From Rostratula benghalensis (Eukaryota; Chordata; Aves; Charadriiformes; Rostratulidae), in assembly GCA_013399305.1 (NCBI GenBank), contig VXAI01000090.1, positions 2,358,747 to 2,422,746 on the forward strand: DNA of 64,000 nt, in the 5' to 3' direction. Below are positions 51,201-63,200 of this stretch, one piece after another. Position 1 is the first letter of the stretch. Each line of letters begins with the position of its first letter. Below the pieces are notes generated by a model. The model made no database searches. It had not been told where the DNA came from and saw only the letters and a list, made by a program, of their open reading frames with translations. A program made the position numbers and the translations under genes.

Positions 51201-54200
51201 TGGGGGGGGTTGATTGAAGTTTAAAGTCACAAGTTCACAGAACTCCCTCACTCACACACATTCATCTTTTCCCTTCAAATTGCCAGTTTCAATCTTAATG
51301 TCCCTGTACCATATTCCATCTCATTTCTTAAAGAGGAACGAGATTCAAGCCACTCAAGTAGCTATTCTCTGCAGGCATTTTATATGAAAAGAAACTGAAG
51401 AAAAGATATGTCTGACAGAAGTGATGAGGCTGCCAATCCATGCGAGGAAGCTTGGGCTCATAAAACAACTGCTGTAGGTATAAAGAGTAAATGTGATTAC
51501 CAAGTTTAGTATTTCAGAAAAGGGGAGGAGAATAGAAGTAGAGTCAAACCTCAGGCCCAAAAGCAAAGTCACAACATGTTGACTGTACTTGTGAGGAGTT
51601 TCAACTTCTTATAAAGAAAAGAGGGAAGTGGAAGGATTAAATGATTGATAGAGTCAGAGAAGACAAGAAAGACTATCTTAACAGAAAGATTTTCTTTTTT
51701 TTTTCCTAAATTCCCATTGCTGACTTTAAATTTTGGCAACAGCAGCAATCCCAGAACAAACTGAAATTGCAGAGTTAGCGTAACAGAATGTTAATGCAGG
51801 TTTTCTCTAAAAGTTTTAACAGCAAACATAGGTAAAACTACTTTGCTTGACCAGTAGCCAACTCTCCCATATTAAAGGAGAACATTTTTCTGGTTGATAA
51901 ACAAACTTAGAAGCCATCATATAAACTGAGGGATGATAAAAATATAAAGCAGTCTGATGAACCAATATTAGTATCTATGGCAAAACTTGTCAGACATAAA
52001 AGCAACCATCAGAAGCCACATTGGGAGGGAGAAGCTATATATGCAAACACTTGGAGATACTATGCAGAATGAAAAAACTAGGAGTAAGTGGAGACCAGCA
52101 AGACTGACATGAAAAGCAGAAGTAAATGCATGTCAAGATGCAGAAAAATGAATGATCTTAGAATACTTTGTCCCCGATGAAACTGTTCCAAGGTAAGTCT
52201 TGAGACACAGTCTGTCTCTGAGCATTCTACCACTCATCCACTTATTCTCAGTAACATATTTTTCTAGGCTCTTCGCAAAAGTAATAACAAAATAAAAGAC
52301 TTCTTCCTTCCTTCCTTCCTTCCTTCCTTCCTTCCTTCCTTCCTTCCACCCATCCATCCATCCATCCATCCATCCTTTTTCTCTGTGTGTAATGGAACTA
52401 CAGAGCTCTTAAATTATCATTGTTTGAAAAGCCAGGTCTATTAGTAAAATTCCTACATTTTCACCTACAGTAGCTGGGTTCGTTGAAAGATGGAATTCTG
52501 AATCCCACGAAGAGAAAGTACATTTGCTACTAGTGGTGTCATTGTACTTTCCACTTCACATAAAAAGCAACTGCCAATCAAAAGATTATTTTTAAAGATT
52601 AAAAAAAAATTACAAGATTATTTTTCAGTTTTGAGGTGGTCCTGTAGAACTGAAATCCCAACCCAATGAACTAGATGGTAAAACTGCAGTTTTAAGGACT
52701 CAAAAAAGCCTGCAATATCCAGTGACTTGCTGGATGGTCACACTCAAAGAATGGTCTTTGATGGCTTGATGCCCAAGTGGAGACCAGTGACAAGTGGAGT
52801 GGCGGTGCTCAGGGGCCAGTACTGGGCCCAGTGCTGTTTAACATCTTTGTTGGGGACATGGACAGAGAGATAAAATGTACCCTCAGCAAGTTTGCCAATA
52901 ACACCAAGTTGTGTGGTGCGGCCGACTCGATGGAGAGCAGGGGTGCCATCCAGAAGGACCTGGACATGCTTGAGAGGTGGGCAGGTGTGAACCTTCTGAA
53001 GTTTAGCCAGGCCAAGTGCAACACCAGGTTCTGTAATGTTTGTGGGTTTTTTCCCACTCCTCACCTGTAGCACACCACCATTTAATTTAATGCTAATAAG
53101 CACTCCATAGTAAAGAGGCCACAAATCTACTTCCTTTGCTGATGGAATGGTACAAAACTGATAGACTTACTTCACATCACATTGGGCACTTTGCATTTTA
53201 TCACTCACGACTCACCTTATGCTGTGCAAGCTGCATCTTGATTTTGTCAGGCTCATTTGCAATTTCAAGATCTGAGTCCAAAGCTTTCTCTGACTCTTCT
53301 AGCCACTCCATAAGTTTGTGCCAGGCTTCATGGAACTGCAAGAAAGTGAGATTTGCATGGGTTTTAAAATTCACTGATTCATAAAATAGTTTGAAAACAT
53401 TAAACCCAACCCATTCTCTACAGGCCAAGAAAGTACTCTGCAGACTTTGAAAAGATTTGGTGAGCTTTTCTCCCCGGTTTCTCAAACAGAACCTAGCCTA
53501 ATCATGTGCCCACTGAATTTAGCTTCCTTTGCCCAAGTGGATTATGTACATTATCTGTACAGATAGTAAGCATCTTTCACAGGCATGTTGGTAACTTCCA
53601 TTGATGCGTTGGTCATTTAGATTCCTACATTCTCAGCAATGAATAGCAAATACAGTTAAGAATGGGGCTTAGGCTACTGCCTATATGGGACAACAGCAGT
53701 AAATCATGGGGGAAAAATCCCACCCGGATGACTGCTCAAGATTTTCTCTGGGACAATAACAAATGCTGTCATATCAAATGCTATCTTAACGGGCAAGGAA
53801 CAGATCCTTGATCTTCCTTCCTGTCTCAACATAGAGAGTTCTTTAGGGAAGGAAGCAGGGAAAGACCGAAGATTCAACCAGCTTTCACAACGCAGAATCC
53901 CTTTGGGAATCAGTTTTTCCAAGCTGCTTGATTCTCCCTCTGCATCTCTTTTGAAAATTCTTCTTGCCTGGGCTGCCTACACATGAAAAAGAACTAATTC
54001 AGAAACTTCTGGCTCCTGGACCCTGTTGTTCAGGGCTGTGGATCAGGTGTTAACACCAGTACCCTTCAGTACTCCTTCCCTGCTCTGCATATACTTGCAG
54101 AATACTTACTGTATTCAGCTTTGCTGTATATGTGAACACACAAGAGAAACTGCTGGAAAATAAGTAGCATTTGATGACTGGCTTATGGGCTATTTTACTG

Positions 54201-57200
54201 CTCAGAGAAGTACTCTATGAGCTGAGTAGTAGCAAACATGGGAATGTGGTTTGGCTGTGCACATGATCAAATGAATGAATGGTCATGTTCAATGCATAAA
54301 AAGAAGCTAGAACTTCCTATTGACATGTAAACAGATTACATTCCTCTGACATATTTTGCATAGTCATTTATGTTCCTCAGTGAGACAAGCATGAATCTAG
54401 GGAAAAAACTGTGAGTGCTCCCTGGTGAGAAAACCTGTAAAAAACTTCCAAGTTTTTAAGGCAATAAATCACAGAATCACAGAATCGTTGCAATAAATCA
54501 CAGAATCAGAATCGTTATTGTTGGAAAGGACCTCTGAGATTACCAAGTCCAAATATACACAAAAACAGAACCCACACCCTACAATCTCAGTCACTACAAC
54601 AGTGACACTGAAGTGCCACATCTACACGTCTTAAATACCACCAGGGATGATGACTCAACCACCTCCCTGGGCCGGCTGCTCCACTGCCTGACCACCCTCT
54701 CAGGAAAGTAATTCTTCCTATTATCTAAACTGAACCTCCCCTGCTGCAGCTTCAGACCATTTCCTCTGGTCCTGTCATTATTCACTTGGGAGAAGAGGCC
54801 AGCACCCACTTCTCTACAACCTCCTTTCTGGTAGTTGTAGAGGGCGATGAGGTCTCCCCTCAGCCTCCTCTTCTCCAAACTAAACATGTCCAGTTCCCTC
54901 AGCCTTTCCTCACAGGACTTGTTCTCTAGACCCCTCACCAGCTTGGTAGCTCTCTCTGGACACACTCCAACACTTCAATGTCCTTCTTGTAGTGAGGGGC
55001 CCAGAATAGAACACAGTACTCAAGGTGATGCAAACTTAAACAGAGGCATCTTACCACACAGAAGGTACTGGTCTAGTAACTAACATAAAAGACTGAAGAA
55101 GTGATGGCTCTTCATCAGGGCACAACATAAACCCAAGGAGAAAATACTAAGGAATACTCCCACAGATTATTGAAAGGCGTTCAATCACATTCTTCAAAAT
55201 ATTATAAGGGTTGACCATGAATCTTCTTTTTGAGGACAGATGGCACTAATATACATGTGGAAGCCATACTGTAACTTTCTTCTTTCAGATTATCCTGTAT
55301 TGCAGACAGAAGTCACTGCTTGGTTTGAAAATGATGCTTTCACCTTACAAATGAAGTGCTTTATGATTGAATCACAGAAATTGCTCCACTAACTCAATAG
55401 TGTCTGTTACACTAAACATCGACTTACTTTAAAGGACCATGTTCTTCAAGAGTCTGGATGTAATTACAGCTAAGTTCAAAGAGTTGCACAACAGCTGTTG
55501 TCCGATTACCTTTTTGGCTCTTTTCCTTGCATCATCCAAAGCTCTTTCCCTTTCAGCTAAGCGTTGAACTACTTTTTCCCATCGACTCTGTGCAATAATC
55601 AGCTGGTTCTTAATAAGGACAACATCCTGTTTCTGGCTGAAATATTTCAAATGGGTTCCAGTTTTGTCCAGCTCTATGATCTGATCTCGATGAGAATTCA
55701 CTTCTGTGGCAAAAACCTTGGAAAAAAAGAGAGAAAATTACTCCGAATACTACACTGCTCAAGCACTGGGTAAACACTAAAAAAACTACTCTGATAAAGA
55801 CTGATGTAGCGAGAAAGACTATAAAATGCAATTTTAAAACAAATGAAATGTTCCTCTGAGTGCCAGTGTTACAGGGTTCATTTGGACATTGTTAAAGTAT
55901 CTCCACAGAGTGGGAGAAAAACATTACACATCTGTTTCTTTACATACCTTGTGTTCATCAATTTGAAACAAGACAGTATCCAAGATAAGACTTGGCTGAG
56001 AAGCTGTAGTTAGAGTTTGCTCAGCTTGAGTAAGCCAATTGCCGAAATCTTCAAGTGAGTTGTGGAACTCCATTGCTAAATTGAGGGCTTCTTCCAGTTT
56101 GGTCTGTAAAGACACATCATATTTTAATAGCACTTGATATTGTGCAGGGGCTTCAGCCAAGTAAACCATTTTAGTTCATGGAGTAAACCATTTTAGTGTA
56201 GCATTTTAAAACACATTTCCAATTCAAAGTTTCTGAGTTTTAAAATAACAGCCTACATTTGAACATATTAAAGGAGATGGATAGAAGAGTAACAGTAAAA
56301 TTATGTATGACAGATGAATAGAAAATACACGACCCAGTATCAAAAGAAAATTTTTCACATTAAAACATTACACCATCTGCTACTTAATCCTAATGAGACA
56401 TATGGATTTATCAATTTCAATACAAAGCCACTAGAATTACAGAAATCTAAGGTGGCAGTGCAGTTCAATGAGCCTCAAAGAGCTCATCTAATTTGTTCTC
56501 TTGCACTAAACAAAGAACAAGTTTGCCTAGACCACTTCTTTTTAATAAAGCCCAATTGTCATCTTGGTTGCCTGAACCGAGACTAGTGTTTGGTATAGAA
56601 TTTTTGTTGACTATACACAGCAGTCAGATTTTCCAACTGCTGACATACCTGAGCACTCCAACCTTACAGCTTCCTGAAAGAACGTGCTCATGTTGGTTAT
56701 TAATTAGTTGGACATTCTTACATTATGCAGTTACCTTAACAGAAACCAGCATTCTTACTTGAAAATATTACTTATTTGCTAGTTAAATATTTGTGCTTTA
56801 TACATATCAGGGCTCTACAGAGAGTTCCTCTGTTTGTAATTACTGATACTCTTCATTGTTTGGTTGAGGTAGAACAAATGGACTATACTTCGTGAAGGAA
56901 TGAAAGCAAAATGAAATTAATAATACAAAAACGTATGTTGCATATCAGTGAAATCATTGATCTATGTTAGAACAGAAGGTAGTCACTTAAAGTAAGTGGC
57001 AGAAGGCCAAGTGCTTGGGAATTTCAAGGAAAAAAATGGATAAAAGCTAGGAAAATTAATGCAGCAATTTTTGTACTCAGAAGGAGATAAAACTCAAATA
57101 ATTTTATTCACTCTTTCATGTCCATAATTACTGTAATAAAAATCAGAAAAGCCCCCACCTACCAAATGAGCATTGTCAGTATCAGTTAACACATTTTGAT

Positions 57201-60200
57201 GGAACGGACTTGTGCCGCTCTCACCCATCTCCATTCAATTATGGACAATCAACTTCTTGAGTCCTATATGATTTCTGAACATATCAATGAATTCTGCATA
57301 ACTGTCTCTACAATTGATTTTAAATCTAAAAGATCAAGCAAGGATGCATGCATAAAAGCACTGAACATTAAGATCCTTAAATACATGATTTACACTTCCA
57401 TTTTTATGTAAAAACACATACTTTTCTTTCACTGAGCTTTGTTTGTACTGACTCCCATTTTTCTTTTAAGTTATTTATGTCCTGCTCAATGTTTGTTTCA
57501 GCAGACTCCGGGCATCTTGCAAGCATCTGCTGGCCTTTCTGCATTAGACACTTATATGTCTCTTCTTTGGCTTCAAAGGCAGCACAAAGTTCCTAAATAA
57601 AGCAAGCACAAAAACCCCCAAAATGTCAGGTAGAATTTCAATACTCTTCACAAATGCTAGTTTAATATTTATTCCTCCAGCAACATTTAGCAGGTATGAT
57701 TAAGACTAATAAAGGAAACACATGCAATTAATAAAAAGCCAAATGAGCACAAGAAGGGCCCAGTTCTTAAGGAAATGAGAACTTGTATTGTCTGTCTGAT
57801 GTTTTCTCTGAGATCCAGTGTTTGGCAAAGGAAGTACTACGACTTATTGTACAAGATTTGCTACAACTTGGTTGGTTTTAAGTCCATCTGTAGCTGAAAC
57901 ACAAAAAGTGTCAGCATTATACAGCGCACTGTAAACCCACAAAGCGCAGCACAGATGAGACACGGCACGAGAGACCCCAAACACCGGGGCTGAGCTCCAT
58001 CTAAGACAGGGGTTCATCACAGTGGTTGATTCTGCATTAGTCACACCCTTAAGAGGGTAGAAGCAATTAAAGTTATTTTGAAGGAGGAACCAAGAAAAAC
58101 AATTTTCTTAAGAAAAGGAGAGGACCCTCTCTGGGTCAGACAGAAAGGCCTCTTTTTAAGTCCTTTCCCTGCTGGTGTCCTGTAATGTCTCTTCATATCT
58201 TTTGTTTTCCTGGAGCTGCCTTAGCTGGAAATGCTGCCCAGTCTCAACTCCACTTATGAACTGATTATGGTTCAGAGCTTTTTTATTCATATCTGTATTA
58301 GCATATACTCAAAAAGATGGTTCGTAACATTATTTCCAATGAGAAACAAATCAAAATATAGCACAAAACTTTCTTCTCCAGTTTCACGTTACAAATACAC
58401 ATGGTTTCTATCACTTAGGGGCAACTTTGACTTTAGAACTTATGATATACAGTACTCAGCAGGACAAGAGGCCTCAACATTTCAGAGAATTCACACGTAA
58501 CTGCACAGATTCACTGAGGTTTAACTAAACTGAAATCAAGTCCTATTTTTTAAGGGTTCTATATATTAAAGGATAACCAGCCAATGCCTGCAGTGTATGA
58601 TGGCCCACAGCATGGCAATAATCTGTTAATATGTACATGTACAGTTAGGAAATTATTATACATATGGACTACATATAACTAGGGACATATTCACATTTGT
58701 TCCAATTATAATATTATATTTAATTTAAAGAGTTATTAACTAATCAATCTGTAAAGGCAGTAAGTATAGAAAATGTTGGTTTGCATAGCAAGAGAACGGA
58801 CCAAAGAAAACCCTGACACTTTCCAGGGAAAATTCTTTGGTCTTGATCTGACTTTAAATGGAAAAAGCTCCACTGACTCCCATGGAATTGTGATTATGCC
58901 TCACCTTCACAGGAAATAAATTAAAAAGGCTTTCTTTTTGTGTCCTTTTTTCTTTAAGACAAAAAGAGAAGGATTGGGGGTGGAGTGTCAAAACTGCAAG
59001 GTTATCTCTGGTTTTTGTCCTAATTTCCTGTCATAACTGATTTTAAAACTGCAAATTATTTTCCTTCTTAAAAATAGTTACTGGTAAATTTTGGAGGAAA
59101 ACAAAAAGAAAAAAAAGATGTCTTACTGGTGGACAATGACCTTTATCACCATTCCAAACTAAAATCTGATTTTTAAAGCCCTGATAATGCAGCATTCTAA
59201 TGGAAATCATGTCAGGCATATTCAAGTTTAAGGACAGTTCCGTAAATATAACTCTTACATCTGAGCCAGGAGGTCAAGTTCTGATCACAGGGTTTGGGGT
59301 TATATCCTCACCTAACAGCACACCATGATTTTATATAAATGGAGCACTATGAACCACCTTCCTTTGAGGTAAGATACCAAGTTAAAATGTCTTCTTTTTA
59401 AGGTCTATGGTTCTATGGGTGTGAAAAATTCATAGAATGTTTCTTAAAAAGAAAGGAAAGGAATGAAGGGAATAATTCAGGCACCCTGATCAGCTTGCCA
59501 CTTCTAATTAGAGCAGAATCTCTATATGAGCCAGTAGTCCTTATTATATCTGTGCTAATGATGATTTTAATGTCAGCTTTGGTTAGATAGAGTATCGAGT
59601 CTCCTAATTCATGGTCCAATGAATGTGGATCGCTCTTAGATTCATTTTCCTATCTTAGAAAAAGCATAAATGTAGTTATGGCGACAGAAGGGAAAAGAAG
59701 AATATGAGTCAACGATAAAATCTGTAAACATTGGCATCTCCCAAATGACTATTTTTCCTACATCGAAAATAACAGTGCTGTTTTGAAGGCTATTAAGTTT
59801 TTTTTTAAGATACTGTACAGACATTGTGATATATAGAACATGCTCTGGATTTACCATAAACACTCTTGAAAGATAGTTAGTCCTGAAAGGCAATTTGCAA
59901 AGCATTCTAGTACTGATACTTACCATATGGGTATTAAGCTGCTTTCTTGCTGTTTCTGGTACGCCTCCAACAGGTTTTGATGCCAACAACTGACGTTCTG
60001 TGTCTGTCAGCCATTGCTGCATATCTTCAACTTCACCATGGAAACCTTGGGCCTAAATTATACCATATCATTTTAGAGCTTGCCTAGATACTCTCAATTC
60101 TAATACTAGCTCAGACACAGAAGTACACTGGCAACAGATTTAATCAGATATTTACAATAATCAAAGGAAATAAAGGGGAAAAAAAACAACCCAAAATTTA

Positions 60201-63200
60201 AACTAGATCAGCTCAATCTAAATGATAAAAACAAAACCAAAACACATGGAACACTTGAAAGCAGGCTAAATGAGCAACTGTGAGATAAAAGTTTTCCCTT
60301 AATAATATACTCATACAGAAATGTCACCCTTTTAAAATATTTAGGCCAAAAGCTGAAGTCTTGATTCAGCGCTATAAAAGACAGTGGGCAGCTGTGGAAG
60401 ATACAGCCAAGTTCTTCTCCAAATTCAGGAGTGTCTGCATTATGGTTGTGATTTAGGCCAGCTTCTAATGCATATATCTGTGTATTTCATATAAAAAGAT
60501 ACTTTTTCTGAGTTATCTCTTTATTTGACCATTTCCTGTTCACCTGGATCAAAGCACTGTCCAGCTGCTGTTTCCTTTGTTCTGTTTTTTCCAACACGCT
60601 TTTCCAGCGCTGATTCAGAAGTTCCAACTTGCTCCGTAAATTGCTTGCTTCTTCAACAGCACTTGATTCAATCAGGTCATTTCCTGCTTTCTTAACTGCT
60701 TCCACAGTAGACTTATGAGCTAAAACATCATTTTGTAGCACCTAGAATTGTAACACAGCATATATGTCTGGCCACCTTGGTAAATTACTGAATGAAGGCA
60801 ATTACAGTGACTGAGCTAGTTCCAATCTGGTGGCAAGGCAACAATTTACCATCAGCACAGTTAATAGCAATTAAAACTAATAATTAAGTTCTTTTCATTC
60901 AAAAGCCGTAACAGCCTATCCTGCCAAAATGCTACACTTTGGTTTTATTCCTTGGGGAAAATAATATATTCCTCCTGAATTTCGTTCTGAAATTGTGAGA
61001 GGTTTCTGCTAGTAAAGAATTCTTTCTTCACTTTCATTAACTTACTAGATACTTTTCTTTAATAGGATTTTTTCTTTGTTTTTGAGGGTAAGGTGTCAAA
61101 ACAGTGTTTTATATGTAGTGCTAATTACCTGTGGAACAGTACTCTAAGAAGAGGGGAGAGAGAGGAATAAGAACACCGTGTGCCTGCTGCGCCGCACAAC
61201 CTGAGCACCACGGCATCTTTTCACGCATTTCAGGTCTACAGCTCATTTCACATTAAGTGAAGTGAGAGCACTACCAGGACACTTCAGCTGTGCTAAAAGC
61301 TGGGGAATGATTGTCATACTAACACCAAAACCCCTCCTCCGTCTGGTTGAAAACTTGTTATCACCGACCACAGTAAAAAACTAAAATGCAAAAAGTACTT
61401 TTGGGAAAAGGATGCTGTTTTCAGAAATATTAAAAAAAAAAAAAAAAAAAGATAATGCTTTAAAATACCAGAAATCAAGAACAGGAAAAGAGAATATGCA
61501 AAATAGTTGGGAAGAGAATGGTAAGCTCCACCTAAGAAATTCAAGCTTATGACTGCTGTTTTCCATGGTGTCTGGTTCAAACTCACCTCCCTCAAAATAC
61601 TGTAATATTGGAAAAATATAAAGCTAAATAAAAAGGAACTTTTAAACAAACTATACAGAGCACTTGATGAAACAGCAAGTGCCAAGCAGCCCTTGTATAC
61701 AAAACACGCACCACATTTGCTTTCATTCTTCTAAGCTAAGCACGGGAAGGTATTGGTTATTTTATTTTCCTAACAGGGCGTAAAAAAGGACATTCACAGA
61801 AGCAGATACATCTTTTCCCTTCCTTCCTGCTGAGGCTCACTAAGAATAAGGTCTATTCTTTCCAAAGTTATTCCAGAGATGGATATTTTTCCAGGCTACC
61901 ACAGGATGCACTACTGTGTGAACTTTCTAACCTACAAACCCTGTTGTATGAGAAGGAAGTAGATTCAATCATGTGTTTGCTGAACTCCTTCAACACTGAA
62001 GTTAGGTGAAGTCATAAATGATGTCTGGATGCTCCTTCAGAGTTAAACAGTTCATGGAGTGAAAGTTGGATTTGTAATTATTTTTTTTAAAGGGCCTGTT
62101 GCTAACAGCAGTTGCACAGGGGACGAAGATATTTCACTCTGCTCAAGTTCCTACTGCCCACACAAAAGGCTTTAGAAGCTGCATTACCACAGACAATGAT
62201 AATGCCTTAATTATCTGTGTACTGTCAATTTCAATTTTCTCTAAATCCAAAATGGACTCTGAATACTTTTCACATCATATGCAGGCCAAAAATTAAATGG
62301 GAGATTTAAAGGAAATGAGAGAATTAATGAGGCTAGCTTGAAATCTTCAGGCCTAGAAAGAACACATCATTGTGAACAGCACATCGAGTCACACAAAGAG
62401 GTAGAGAAGTTCTCTTGCTCCTGAGAGTTACTATTCAAAATAAAGGCACAATGGAAGCATTCTCCCATTCATCCAAAGTCACAAGAATCAGTAAAAATGC
62501 TAAAAAATAAGTATTAAAAAATAAACCCTAAATTGTATGTAATGAGAAAAAGATGGGGTGCGAATAGCCCTAAAGTTTGCTGAGATTTTTAGGGAAGCAT
62601 TCTTTCCCTTAGTTGGACCCAACTGAGTTACAATTCTGAAGAATTCAAAAGAACAAATCACTATTTTCTGAGAAGGAAGAAACAAGAACAAATGACATGT
62701 AATGGGCGCATACATTTGGTGAGACCTGGCTTAAACAGAACTAATCAAGGAGTTTATTGCTTCCGGGAGAGTAGCAGGTTCAGTAATTTTTGAGTTCCTT
62801 GGGTCAAATTAAGGTGAATAAAAGTGGAGATCAGGGTGAGCTGCTCTGTTTGGCTAAAACCTATGCCACTTGCATGGCATATGCATCGAAGGAAGGAATA
62901 TGGAGGAGGAAAGATATTAGTTATTCCAAGCCTGCATTTCAGCTACCATCTGCATCTTGAAAATCTCTAGAGAATTACTTACTGAGTGCTAAATTTTACT
63001 ACAAGACTCATCACTAAGATAAACATCAAAAGAACATTTAATATACATTGTAATTACATACATGATGTTTGGCAAGTTCAATTTCAATAGCCTTGGGGTC
63101 TCCACCCACAGGTTTCTGTTCGTTCAGCAAGTCTTCTGTATGCGTCAGCCACGTCAGTAACTCATCCAAGGCATGCTGGAACTGCCCCAAGGCTAACAAG

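Larger units (their letters stand above)
48686..53215 (-). other. DST: DST intron E7-E8, longest complete intron
   Basis: 4.5 kb holding the 11-bp inverted repeat, a possible CR1 remnant, the TTCC/ATCC microsatellite and the antisense CR1 reverse-transcriptase fragment. Confidence 0.85.
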
